Assembly: GCF_000247695.1 (NCBI RefSeq)
Contig: NW_004624734.1
Span: 18,066,244 to 18,130,243 of the forward strand
Direction of reading: 5' to 3'
DNA length: 64,000 nt
Source: Heterocephalus glaber
Lineage: Eukaryota > Chordata > Mammalia > Rodentia > Bathyergidae
Below the pieces are notes generated by a model. That model was not told where the DNA came from and searched no databases. It saw only the letters and a program-made list of their open reading frames with translations. Each line of letters begins with the position of its first letter. Positions within the stretch are counted from its first letter, which is position 1. A program made the translations under genes and the position numbers. Shown piece after piece: positions 33,960 through 45,642 of this stretch.

Positions 33960-34734
33960 ATCTGGACTTTTTTTTATCAGTTTATTTATTTTTTATTAGT
34001 ACATGGAGGGAGGGAGGTGAGATGGAAACAGAAGGGAATTATAAAGAGAAACAAATTGTACTACATCAGGTTTTTTTTTCTTTTTTATCTCTCTGTGCTG
34101 CCATTCTAACCTATTGCCTTTTTGTTAATAGACATTTATCCTGTAGAATTATTTTCTTAATGGCTGGATAATCAATGTTCTTAGGAAGAAGAAAATGTGC
34201 AAAGTTTCACATTCTAAAGGAACTACAACAAGTGTATTTTCTGCCTTGCAATCCAGTGGCATTGCTGAGCCTGTGAACAGGTTCCTGTGGAAAAGAAAGA
34301 AGAGAGGAATGGAAGAAATAGTCTTTAAATTTCCTTTCAACTAGAAGTTTCTATAATGCCATAAGGAGTAGGGACTTGATTCTTTAGAAAAAAATAGTTT
34401 TTAAAGATGAACTAAAAGTTCCGTGACACAAGATCCAAGTATATTTTATTCACCATTGGCTAACTCCGTCAGCCAGCATGTGTTCAATGAACATGCTTAA
34501 ATGACTACAAAATTACACTGAAGTATAAAATTTATTTCTTACACAGTTAATCCCATGTTTTAAAAAACTTTCTTTAAACCAGGCCAAGGGAAAAATTATC
34601 TCATTTATATTGATTTGTCATATCCATTTTTAATATCTTCATCTCTAAATGTTTCCATGGCTTTCTTCGACAAGGCTACAAAGTCTGTTATCCTGAGTTT
34701 AAGTTCATTCTTTGCTTCTGAAAAACTGTCTTTC
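33960..34734. other. Unique stretch, no gene seen
   Basis: Nothing recognised beyond T-rich runs. Confidence 0.4.
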
Positions 34735-34895
34735 CCTAGTCAATTTCATTAGTCTGCCTGAGTCTTAATTTGCTGATTTATAAAAGCAAAGTTGATCATA
34801 GAATCTACTTTCAGAGATGCTGTGAGAAATAAGTTGTTTAACACTATGTATGCTACAAAGTTAGCGTTCCATAGATGCTAACTATTCACATTGTT
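34735..34895 (+). mobile_element. MIR SINE relic
   Basis: CTGAGTCTTAATTTGCTGAT, TATAAAAGCAAAGTTGATCA, GATGCTGTGAGAAATAAGTTG and CGTTCCATAGATGCTAACTA correspond in order to the MIR core (CTCAGTTTCCTCATCTGTAAAATG ... GGTTGTTGTGAGGATTAAATGAG ... GCTCAATAAATGTTAGCTA). Confidence 0.6.
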
Positions 34896-36110
34896 CTATA
34901 AGCACATTTTCATTGTAAATTTTGCCTACATATTATGTAGTTAGGTGAAATAGATTCTAGTTTCCAGGAATCCTGAGACATCAGACCCCATTCAAATATA
35001 GAAATCATCATAAGATTTACCACTCTTCGACCAAGACAGAAAGATGGAAGATGTTCATCTGTGGATCGAGTCTGAGTTTCCATTGAATTGATATTAAAAC
35101 ATGCTAGGCTCTGATTTCCAATGGCCCCTGTATTTAACAGGATTGAATTTCAAATATTATGTCAAGGATGAAGAAAATGCTCACACACTGAGAGGAATTA
35201 AGAAAAGGCTACAGCACCGAGGCATCTATGTTGCACAGTTTCCATATACATTATCGAGTGTTTTCTGACTCAGGTTGGCAGGCAAATAGCCTTCTACTAA
35301 ATAGTAAAAATAATTGTGATTCTGCAAAGGGAACTCTAACTGGAAACACTAGCCCATGAATCATCTGTGAGAGGATTTTTTATGAGGTCTAAGAAGATGG
35401 GTCCCCATTAAAAGTGAGAGAAGGAGCTTTGTCCCTTGTCTCAGGATTTGAAAAAGTAGTCAACCAAGAGTGACTTACCATGGAAGTCACAGGGGGAGCG
35501 CTCCAAGGTATGTCACACTTCTAGGACTTAGACATGTGCAACTCTGTGAGACATTATTCTCAGATGCTTCTATCTACATGGATTCTTTAGATAAATTCTC
35601 CATTGTTTGGAAATTAAAGATTCATTGAAAGGTACAATTAGGGAAATCACATTGGGGGAAAGAAAAGTTGAGCAGTGCTTAAAGCTGATCAAGAAGAGAA
35701 ACCAAAGAATTCCCGTGTCCTTTGTGGATGGGTGGACTTGATGACCAGCAACCACAAGGGATGAGTGGTTGTCCTTAAATCCTCATTCCTCAAGACACAA
35801 CCAGCTCTCAAATGCGGCTGCTCTTGACTTAAAGGAACATCTATCTCACCATATATTATATTAATGTTTTTAAATGGAAACACGAAGAGAACCAGAGCTC
35901 AAAGATGTTATCTCAACAATGTCTGAGATAAAATATCAGTGAGATAGTTTCAATTTTCTTAGTTTTCAATTTAAGTTTACTCATGTCCTGTGGGTGCTGA
36001 TCAATTAGGGAACAGATTTGGGATGGAAGTCTTCTCCTGCATCAGGATCCAAGTGCTAATCCAAAAATAATTTATCTGATTTGTAAACTTCTGTGTCTTT
36101 TGTGTCTTTT
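34896..36110. other. Unique stretch, no gene seen
   Basis: No repeat family or gene recognised. Confidence 0.4.
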
Positions 36111-36132
36111 GTGTGTGTGTGTGTGTGTGTGT
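36111..36132. repeat. (GT)n microsatellite
   Basis: GT run preceded by two TGTGTCTTT units. Confidence 0.9.
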
Positions 36133-36202
36133 TTGAATACCAATGATAGGAGTATTTATACAATTAGCTATTGATATTTTTCATTTCTATGTATTATTTC
36201 AT

Positions 36203-36376
36203 ACTAGGGACTCACCCAAAATCTTGACACTGAGCTACTTTTCCAGCCCTCGTACTCTTCATTTTGAGATAGATTCTCATTAAGTGTCTAAGTTGCTCAG
36301 GATAGGCTCACAGTTGAGCTATTCCTGACACAGGTTTCCAGAGTTCTGGACTTAGAGGCAGGTGCCACAATGCTTA
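36203..36376 (-). mobile_element. B4-type SINE (ID plus B1 parts)
   Basis: ACTAGGGACTCACCCAAAAT and TGACACTGAGCTACTTTTCC (reverse ID-like part), then TTTTGAGATAGATTCTCATT, CTAAGTTGCTCAGGATAGGC and GGACTTAGAGGCAGGTGCCA (reverse B1-like part). This composite order is typical of rodent B4. Confidence 0.7.
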
Positions 36377-39125
36377 TAGTGAGAGAATTAGCACCTTTGC
36401 ATTCTATGTGGTATCATTTTAATTTAAATTATCCAAAAGTTAGAGGTGTTCTTTCCTGAGTGGTTTTCTTATTTGCACCCACGAGGTCTGTTTATTGGCT
36501 ATTATGATTGAACAGGGCTATGGTGGATTTTAATATTTTTCTTTGACTTTTTCTGAGAGTTTTATAGAAGCTCATAGAACTAATGAATTGTAATTTTTAG
36601 TAAGAAAGTGATACACTTTTTAGAAACACAATTAAGTTACTCTTTTTCTGTTGTAGCTATTCAATTAATATTTCACATTATTTTCCTTCAAGAGAAACTG
36701 ACAGAAATTAATCCCTGATGACAAATCCCTAAGACCCAGCTAACAATTTATAATGATGAGAATTATCCTGTAGACTTTAAATTGCCCATTCCACAGAGGT
36801 CTAAAATGAACTCAAATTTCAGCTGTCTGGATCATAATTTATTTCACCGACAGTTCACCAAACAATTGCCCTTATTTGCTACCTATTCTGTCAGACAATT
36901 AAACTAAGTATTTTTATTTTTTATTTTATTTTTAATCAATAAAAGGAGAATGATATTTCATGACACATGAAAATTATTTGACACTCAGATTTTAGAGCCC
37001 AAAACAAAGATTTTGTACAACAGAGCACAATTGATTCACTTATATATCACCTGTGGCTCTTTTGGTCCTCAAATAGCAAAGCAGTTGTCACGAAGAACAT
37101 ATGACTCACACAGCCTATGATGCTTTCTATTCTCCCTGGACAGAAAAATCTTGCAGACATTGGTGTAAAGGATACTTCATTTGACCTAAATTCAGGAAAG
37201 AGTAGGCCTGCTCCTTGATCATTCTTATATAGATATGTTGCTTTTTAGAATTCTATCAGTCTTAATGAAACTCAAAATTCTTCTTCATGAAATGAGGGAA
37301 ATAGTATATTGAAATGTTGGAAAACAAAGCACAAGGTAGACTAAAGCCATGTGAAATGAAATATTGTGTATTTAATTGGACACACCCATTTACATCAGGC
37401 AATTAAAACAATCATAATTTGGTGAAGATTTTCCACAACATATACATATATGAAAAACTACTTGGGCAAAAGGAAAAATGGTAAACGAGATAATTTTGCA
37501 AATTACCCATATCTAATACAAGCGAAATTGTTGCTTTGTTGTTTTTGCGAAGAATCTGCAACCCATTTGTGCAGTAGCTTGCGTTTAAAGGTTAGCTTTA
37601 CCTTTTCATATCGATATGTTAAGAAATATAGGTGTGGGTATAGCCAGTGTGTGTGAGCATTTTCAACATGTGTGTACAAATGGACACAAGGACGAATACC
37701 AAGGAGACCCAGTTGTCCTTCAGGCCTCTAAAATCAGCCTGATTTGTAAAACTGTCAGTTTGGAAACTACCAACTAGTAAATAAATCATAAAGATTCACT
37801 TTTCAGCCGAAGGCCAGGGGCAAGTTTGCGTCTTTAAGTGGGAACTGAGCTCTGTGTGAAGACAATTCAAGGAAACTCCAGAAAGCCAGGATGCAGACCC
37901 TCAAGGGTACTGGCAAGTCAGACAGGCAGCCAGGTCTTCCTTGCACCATGATGACCTTTCTGGTGACATTCCACTTAGCAGAATGATGCCACTTTTGTCA
38001 AGAAGCCAAGTTCCCAGTTCAAGAGTGCCAGGGCTCTGAACAAAGTACAGCACCTGGGCTATGGCTGTTTTGATAGCCTGCCTGGCTCCTGGGGTGGCTG
38101 AATTCCAGAGAGGATGTGGAAGAAAATGCCTTTGACTTGGGTTCTTAGGGAGTCATAAAGGTGGAAAAAGGTAGGGAGAGTAGGAAAACTCTCTCCTGGG
38201 CTAGCTACATACCTAAGGCAAAATTACAGAATTCAAGACTCATCAGTGGGTCAGAAGTGACCCCTAGTGGGGTCTGCGGCTCTCTTCTCTTCAACTAAAA
38301 TAACCTCTGTCATAATCTGTATCTCAAGCACAGCTTCATAGAGATAGGGAAACAAAAGGGAAAAGGAAAATAAAGCAAAGTAAGAAAAGAAAGTAAAATA
38401 TTGATAGAGGAAGAGCACCAGCAAGCAAGAAAGAAAAGAAAGCAACTAAAATACAAAGTATAAGAAACTCTGTATTTTCTCACTAGGAATTAATTTGCCT
38501 TGTTAAAGGAGGCATTAAATGTCATTACTGAAAAAAAAAAAGATCATATCATTCTATAAGAACCTGCCATTATTTTTAACAGTGGAATTTATGCTCCTGA
38601 GAGAAGCCCCCAGGACCATATGAGCTCCCCCAGCATCAGTCTTTCTAACAATATTTCCACTGGCCTTCATTGTGCTTATACACACTGACTGCTTTATGTG
38701 CCTGTACCGAATGAGCTGCTTCTTGTTTTAATCTCTTTGTGGAGCCTGGGATCATAGCATGGCTGGCCCTTCCTTGTCACTTAGTATTGGCTGCAGTATC
38801 ACCGACCTAGGTTCTTTCACTATTCAGTCAAAGTGAAAGTTGCTTAAGTCAATGCCCCCCATTGCCCTGACTGCATCCTATTTTATTTGCTTCATGCAAG
38901 TTATTTATCTAATAGTTTCATGTAGAGTTACTGGCTTTATGTCTATTATTTTTCTATTACACTGGAGTGCAGAATATGGGAGATAGATCTTAGAAACATG
39001 CTTGTAATAGACCAGGGGCTCGCTCTTCATTTCTTGTATGCATAAATAATTACCTGAAAGTAGTAGCTAAAATTGGTACTTTAAAAGTTTAAAATGGAAG
39101 TGACTTGGAGAAATTTGATCCAATC
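36377..39125. other. Unique stretch, no gene seen
   Basis: Nothing coding can be supported. 37797-38170 is richer in G and C than its flanks, without CpG enrichment or repeat similarity that I recognise. Confidence 0.4.
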
Positions 39126-39168
39126 ATATATATATATATAATATATATAATATATATAATATATAAAG
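39126..39168. repeat. (TA)n with AATAT interruptions
   Basis: Higher-order pattern: ATATATAT followed by three ATATATATA units separated by single A insertions (ATAATATATAATATATATAA). Confidence 0.85.
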
Positions 39169-39727
39169 TAAATAACGTATAAAGCTAAAGTAACCAAGAT
39201 TTATAGTTATCTGTGGCAAAGGTGGGTAGAACCACAATATCATACTATATTTGCTGGTAAAAGTTCACTGTTGTGGTTCCAGTTCCAGAAGTAAAGATGG
39301 ATAGATGGTTCAATAAAATACAGGCATGCTGCCATGTATGAATAAATCTCCAAAAAACTATTATGCCACAAATTTGCACCCTTTCTCTAGTAAAAATATG
39401 AAAGAAAAGGGAGGATGTTCAGCTAACTAAAGTATTGAGGGTTATACTTTTTTTAAGTCCAGGCAGGATTTGGTGAATGTAGATATCAGAACATTGTTGG
39501 CCTAATTTAGAAGAAACCAGTTTTATTATCAGATCCAGGCAGACAGAAAGGCATCTTATCTTGAATGTTCTGCTCTTTCAGGCTAAACCATAGATAGGTG
39601 AAAGTTAACCTGTGTTATGAGTGTTGAGGCATCCAACCAATGGCTGGGATTCTCACTCTTACTGCTGCTACCCAGGTACAAGTAACCAAGTTCTTCTAAA
39701 TTTATAAAGAAATGCCATCTGCAAGTG
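39169..39727. other. Unique stretch, no gene seen
   Basis: No repeat family or gene recognised. Confidence 0.4.
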
Positions 39728-40204
39728 TTTTAGATTTCTGGGATTGTTCTAACAAAGCCCCCAAATGGAGTGGCTTAGAACACCAGAAATTATTATCATA
39801 GTTTAGGAGACCATAGTCTAATGAGGGCATCAGTATGGTCATTTTCTTCTGAGAGCTACAAAAGAGAACCTGGTCTATGGTCTCCCCTAGCTTTTGGTCT
39901 TTTTCTGGCAATCATTGCATTCCTTGGTTTGTATATATGGAGCCAACACCCTGATGTCTGGCTTCAGCATCACATGTCGCATATGCATGTGTCTATCTCC
40001 ACATTTCATCAGTCACAGAGGGTAGGGATCCACTTTATGGGATTGGGGTCCACTTAATGATTTATAATCCATTTTAGTTGGCTCATCTTTAATTACAAGT
40101 AATTATATTTTGAGCATCACTATTTATAAAACAGGTTACATTCTAAATTACTAGGGGTTAGGATTTTAGCAAGTTGATTTTGGGAAGAGGCAATTCTCAT
40201 GATA
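39728..40204 (-). mobile_element. MLT1-like ERVL-MaLR LTR
   Basis: The + strand carries, in order, TTCTGGGATTGTTCTAACAA, GGAGTGGCTTAGAACACCAG, AATTATTATCATAGTTTAGG, GGTCCACTTAATGATTTATA, AACAGGTTACATTCTAAATT and GGGGTTAGGATTTTAGCAAG. Same class and orientation as the copy at 19012; highly diverged. Confidence 0.7.
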
Positions 40205-40297
40205 GCAAGGTTGGTTTCAACTACTCTGTGGGACTAATTATCAATGATGGTCACACTCATAATAAATCAGCATTTGCTAAGTAAAAGTTAGGTTCAC

Positions 40298-40420
40298 AGA
40301 ATAGGACTCCCAGGCCGGGGATTTAGCTCAGTGATTATGCCACCTGTCTCGAAAGGCAAGGACCCAAGTTTGATCCCCAGCACCAAAAGGAAAAAAAAGA
40401 ATAAAGAGAATAGAACTCCC
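40298..40420 (+). mobile_element. ID-type tRNA-derived SINE, 14-bp TSD
   Basis: GGCCGGGGATTTAGCTCAGTG, then GATCCCCAGCACCAAAAGG and an A tail. Direct repeats AGAATAGGACTCCC (40298-40311) and AGAATAGAACTCCC (40407-40420), 13 of 14 matching. The B box has mutated (GTTTGATCC). Confidence 0.9.
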
Positions 40421-42246
40421 TTATAAATACTTGATTTAAATTCTAACAATTTTTCTAGTCCTCAAAATTACCTTTTTATTCTAGAACACACTAAAATCAC
40501 GTGATTTCACTGATTCCATCTCCTTGGTCTGATGTTGTGTTTCAACTCTAGAATACAACCTACAACTAAAAACAATTGCCAGTTTACTAGGAGACAAGAT
40601 TTTGTTCAAGTTTCCACTTTTACCTAAATATATAAATTCAATTAATATGTTTGAGACTTCAATGACAATATAAATAACAGAGTTTTCAAAGTAACAGTGT
40701 TAGAATTCAGAGAAGAAATAAGCATAAACTGAATATCTGATTAATAAATAAAAATGTAATGATCCCTTTGAAAATTTTGACCCATCAATATTTTTAGTTC
40801 TCTCCAAAAGCATAATCGACCCAGTGTGAGGTCCTGACTGATCTTTAGGGTTTTTTCCTCACTGCAGAGTAACTTTGGGACTGCCCTTGTACTTGAATAC
40901 CACATATTATCACATTTGTGCTGTTCTCTGCATCAGCAGCTCCCAGTGCACATATTTCTGAGAGTGCTACTGGCTGGGTTTTATTATATGGCTATTCCTC
41001 TTCAGCTCCTGTTTACTAAAAGCCTTTTCAGCTCTTAATGTGCATTTCTATCTAAAATCTCCTGTTTCCCACCAGTAAAACAAGAAGAATGTAATCCTGC
41101 AGGGAGACTGTTTTGTTAAAGCTTAACCTGTATCACAAACATATTTTATCTGACTACTGCATGCTGTAGAACACAAGCAGCTCTGAACTATTTGTCACTG
41201 TAGGATTCTCAGAGTCCTGAAGTAATACGCCACCACTGGGTCACAAAACAACAAAGAGTACACCTCAGTGGGATTTGTAGATGTGTTTCAAAATCTTCAA
41301 GGTGCACTCAAGTGTGGCCTACTTGCAGGAGATAACTCGAGAAGGCTTGTGGAATATTTTATAGCTAGAGGGAATGTGGGGATTGGATATGTATGAATAA
41401 TTCCTCACCCTGAGCTCCTCAAATCATACAGAGGTAAATATATGATTGAGAGAAAGCTTTGGCCTGGAGCAGAAAATCCTAGTGCTTCTGTCCACTGCTC
41501 TGGCACACAAAGCCAGTCACTTAACACTTCCAGGCACCACCATGCCTACCTCTAAATTGGCAAGTCTCAAGCAGATCGGATTTCCAAAAGTTGCTGCTAG
41601 GAGAAACGCTGTATATTATCTCCATGCCTTCCAATAGGTATCAAAATTGGAAATTTATTTTTATTGTGTTATAAATATTCATTATTTTATTTATTGAGAT
41701 AAAACATTTCATTTTTATTTTAATAAAAATATCATAAAGCTTCCAGAAGCTACTGAACATAGTAATTATTCTTCAATCATTAGTAGAAGGAGCTTTATTA
41801 TATGGAGGCCAAATTTTTCAGGCAAAAATAATGGTTTATGTTGGCTTGTAATATTGTCAGATTTTGTTTGAAATATTGAAAAGTTTAAAAGATCACTGTG
41901 GTTTTGATGAAACAGATATGATCCCTGAGATCTTATCTCTTGGGTTCTTTTCTCAGTCTACAAAGATCCCTGTTATTTACAAGCTAAGATAAAGGAAAAA
42001 CAGATATCAAATATTGCCTTAGGCAATGGATAATAGCACTCATCCCCAGTACTGATGATGTTGTTAGGAGCTTCTTATTACTCAGAAGTATATAGTAGGG
42101 CAAAGAGAGGTCATGTTTAAGGCAGAGTATAAACTTTGGAAAACTTGGAGAAACCATTAAAAAAATTCTGGTCAAACTACAGCACACTAAATATCTTTAT
42201 TACAGAAAAGAAAGCCTGGAACTCTCATTTTCAATGACTAATACTT
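40421..42246. other. Unique stretch, no gene seen
   Basis: No repeat family or gene recognised. Confidence 0.4.
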
Positions 42247-42367
42247 TAAAGAGAAACTATGTACTGGGGATTTAGCTCAGTGGCACCGAGCCTGCCTCAC
42301 AAGCTCAAGGTCCTGAGTTCGATCCCCAATACAAAAAAAAAAAAAAAAAGGAGGAATAAAGAGAAAC
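42247..42367 (+). mobile_element. ID-type tRNA-derived SINE, 11-bp TSD
   Basis: TACTGGGGATTTAGCTCAGTGG, GAGTTCGATCCCCAATAC and an A17-type tail. Perfect direct repeats TAAAGAGAAAC at 42247-42257 and 42357-42367. Confidence 0.9.
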
Positions 42368-42814
42368 CACTAGTCTATCTCTCCTACATAATTATTTAAA
42401 TAAAAAAAAAATTCCCATGTCATAGTAATTATTCTTCAAGCAAGAAAGCAACTAATAAGCAACATTAGGGTCCAGATTCTTCATTGACATCACAATAGGA
42501 AGATTCCTAGGCTCTGCCTTCAGGAAGTTTATAATCGAAGAAGATGAGATCGCCAGCCCAGTGGCAAGACACTGGAAGATGAAAAGAAGACAGATGAAGC
42601 AAAGGAACTAGAGTTCCTGAAGAACTGTGATGGGATCAGCATAATAATAGGGTGGGAGGAAAGAGCAGGCACCGCACTGTGAATACAGAGGTGAAAGCAT
42701 GGGAGAGGGAAGGCACGGAGGACAGGGTCAAGACTCAAAGACTACTTGTTTCAGCAAGTCCAGCAAACACCTTCATCTCAGCACTGTTTGCTGTTGTCAG
42801 TGCCACTCTGTACT
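42368..42814. other. Unique stretch, no gene seen
   Basis: No gene recognised. A 69-106 codon pair of overlapping ORFs begins here but runs into the transposon relic, so both are likely chance. Confidence 0.35.
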
Positions 42815-43025
42815 GCGGTCATCCCTCAGTAGCCACAAAGCCTCTGTCCACAACACCCCTGGGCACCAGAATCTACAGATGCTCATGTCTCTTACAGAGC
42901 CCAGCTCAGTATTTACACATAACCTACTCATATCCTCCCATACACTTTACATCATTTCTAGACTGCGAATAATACCTGGTAGAATGGAAATGTTGTATAA
43001 GTAGTTGCTATACAAAAGTGTTTAG
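42815..43025 (+). mobile_element. Tigger-like DNA transposon relic
   Basis: GGTCATCCCTCAGTAGCCAC, CACCAGAATCTACAGATGCT, CAGTATTTACACATAACCTA, CATATCCTCCCATACACTTT, CATCATTTCTAGACTGCGAA and GTTGTATAAGTAGTTGCTAT follow the order of the same MER2-like family as 1236 and 18546. This copy keeps the terminal part. Confidence 0.65.
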
Positions 43026-45527
43026 AGCATCACGATGGAAAAAGAATACATACCCATGCTCAATGTAGACACTTTTTTTCAAATATTTTTAACAAAAGTT
43101 GTTTGAATCTGTGAGTGCAGAACCCAGAGACACAGCGAGCCAAGTGCACTTCTGAAATCACATAAATATTTTCCCACTTCCTGGTGCTGAGCTGTGGCAC
43201 TCCCCTGAGAAGCAGCACAGTGCAGGTGCTGTCGATACACTAGCTGTTTGGAGTACATGCTGCCAAGAGAGTGGTTCAATTAAAGGAAATAAATTCAGGT
43301 GTTTCATGAAATAAACATTATTCCACTGCAATTCATTCAATGTGCATTCATCATGGAGTAGCGTATCCTCAAATTTTTATCCACCGTATAGATTCAACTT
43401 CAGCATCTCAGTGTTTGTGTTATAAATCTAGCAAAGGCAAGCAACAAATTGCCTCATTTTCTCTTCTACTGGATATATTTGGAATTAACTTGGACCCCTG
43501 AAAATGAAGAGGTGGCATGTGAGGATGGACAAATGTTTAGTGAGGACATGACAATGTCTCCACCCTAGTCCCGCCTCAGCCAGCAAGTGGTTTCTAAATT
43601 TTTAAGCAAGTTAACATCTTTAGTTTCTCTTCTGAAAAGTGAAAAGGTTATTTCTAAGGACACATCCAATGCTCTCACTGTATAACTCTGGTTTTCTAAA
43701 ATTTTGGTACTGAGCTAAGCAATACTCCCATACTTTCATCAAGGAATTTCCTGCTTGTGGAAGTATGTAAGGAATTTTATCATAGCAGTCAGCTAAAGCA
43801 TTTTTATAATCCTTGCTTCCCTGCCTGCTAGGAGGTTATCCACATAGAAAGGGTCCTCAACGTATGCATACCACAAACTGAGATAGTTATAGAGTGAACA
43901 CTGATTAAATTCAACCAACTGTGGCTTATTGTAATGCACATGCTCAAAGATGTGTGGTGTAGGACAATGGAAAAAACAGTCCTGGGAATGATATGTTGGG
44001 ACAAGGTGGCTTACTCAGGACATCATTATCTCTTGTCTAGTCACTGAGGAAGGTGAAAAAGAAGAGGTGCACATTTAAGACTTGCTCTTGTGAAGACAGG
44101 AGTTTTAGCTGGGATAGCATGCAGCCCTTGGAAGTGAACATGCAACAATCCGGAAACATTTCACATTCCCAGCAGCAATAAATGTGCCTGAAATAAAGTG
44201 AGCTAAATACTGATAGCAGTAGTTGACCCCACACTTACCACTGCATGGGAGACTGGAATGGAGAAGGCACTGTGTTCAGATGATTCCCACACAGTCGTTA
44301 AGGGCATATTTCAAGATAATTTGAGAAGCAATAATTTAGGAAAGATATTATCAGTGTGATACTCTATTTATAATATAATAAATTATAAATAAGTAGCAGA
44401 AAGAAGAAAAAACTCTAGGAAATTCCATTTGTAAAATCACAAAACAGAAAGTAAGAAGCCTAACATAATAATGTTTTGATACAGGACTTAGAGTAAGCCT
44501 GAAGTCTACCTGCTTATTATGTACACCCTGTGGCACTGTATATGTTTGTGCATAAATGTACACATATGTATATACATGGATGTACAGCTGTTATGCTTGA
44601 TCTATATTATGAACATTAATATTGAATTAAATATTGTTGGAAAAATTATGTCCTGAGAAAAATTAGGGTGATACATTGCCATCCTAAGAACAATCTCATG
44701 GAGTGGAAAAATAAAACTAAAAGAAAAAACTAAATGTATTCCTTGACATATCTTTCTTTCTGATTAGTTTAAACTATTTAAATAAACAAAATGCCATGAA
44801 TATGAACAAAAGTGAGATCCTGGAAAATTAGCACCCGATTCCCTTTTTTTCCTGAGGACAGCAGGTGTGGTTTGGCCAACAGCTCTCATGGCCCTCCCCT
44901 TGTTTCCCTTTGCACCCCATCCATCCCCTGGAAATGGACTAGGGCCACTTGTCCCAATGCCCCCCGCCTCCTCCAGGGTTACTTTGCAGCCCCTAACCTA
45001 GCTGCTTTAATGGGAGACTCCGCTTAACTGTCAGCTGCTGTGCCACTCCCCACCTCGCTGCTGCTCCAAATGCTGCCACCCTCTCTCTAAAGAAATTGCT
45101 GGGGAAGCATTGGTTCCTAATGTGTCAGAGATCAAGGGGGAATAGAGGCCCATTATTAACATTTTCAACCTCCCCAAATCCCCATAATCTATGGTTAACA
45201 TCACTAGCCTTCCTGAAATTTCCCCAACTTTAACCCTGCTGTTCTCATGGAGCCAGGGCAACAGCTAGTCAAGCAACCACTTCCCATGTTTGGCTGAACC
45301 ATCATCACTGACAACTGCTACTCTCCAGGACACCAGCATCCACTACAGGAGAAGTTTTTCCCCAGTGCAGTAGACTTCGGTCTGAAGCAAGCAGCAGAGC
45401 TGATTCCCCAGTCGCACATGTGGATTTCTGTCTGAATGAACTTGGGTCAGTCAAAATCCAGTTCAAACATTTCCTTAGTTGAGATTAAGAGATGAGGAAG
45501 AAATCTTCTCTGCTGGTGACCATCAAA
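43026..45527. other. Unique stretch, partly GC-richer
   Basis: 44830-45450 is C-rich on the + strand (TGCCCCCCGCCTCCTCC near 44960) and might be a relic of a coding or retroviral sequence, but no frame is open for long and I recognise no motif. Confidence 0.35.
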
Positions 45528-45642
45528 AATGAGAGTATCAGGGCTGGGGATTTAGCTCAGTGGTTCTGGTGCCTGCCTCACAAGTGCAAAGACCCGAGTT
45601 CGATCTCCAGTACCATTTTTTTTTTTTTAATGAGAGTATCAG
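45528..45642 (+). mobile_element. ID-type SINE with oligo-T tail
   Basis: GGGCTGGGGATTTAGCTCAG (A box), GAGTTCGATCTCCAGTACC (B box), then A followed by T13 (45616-45628) where all other copies have oligo-A. The whole is bounded by perfect 14-base direct repeats AATGAGAGTATCAG at 45528-45541 and 45629-45642, so the oligo-T belongs to the insert and not to the flank. Confidence 0.92.

Noticed and set aside
42652..43004. Overlapping 101-106 codon ORFs
   Set aside because: They run into the Tigger-like relic at 42815; no domain in either.
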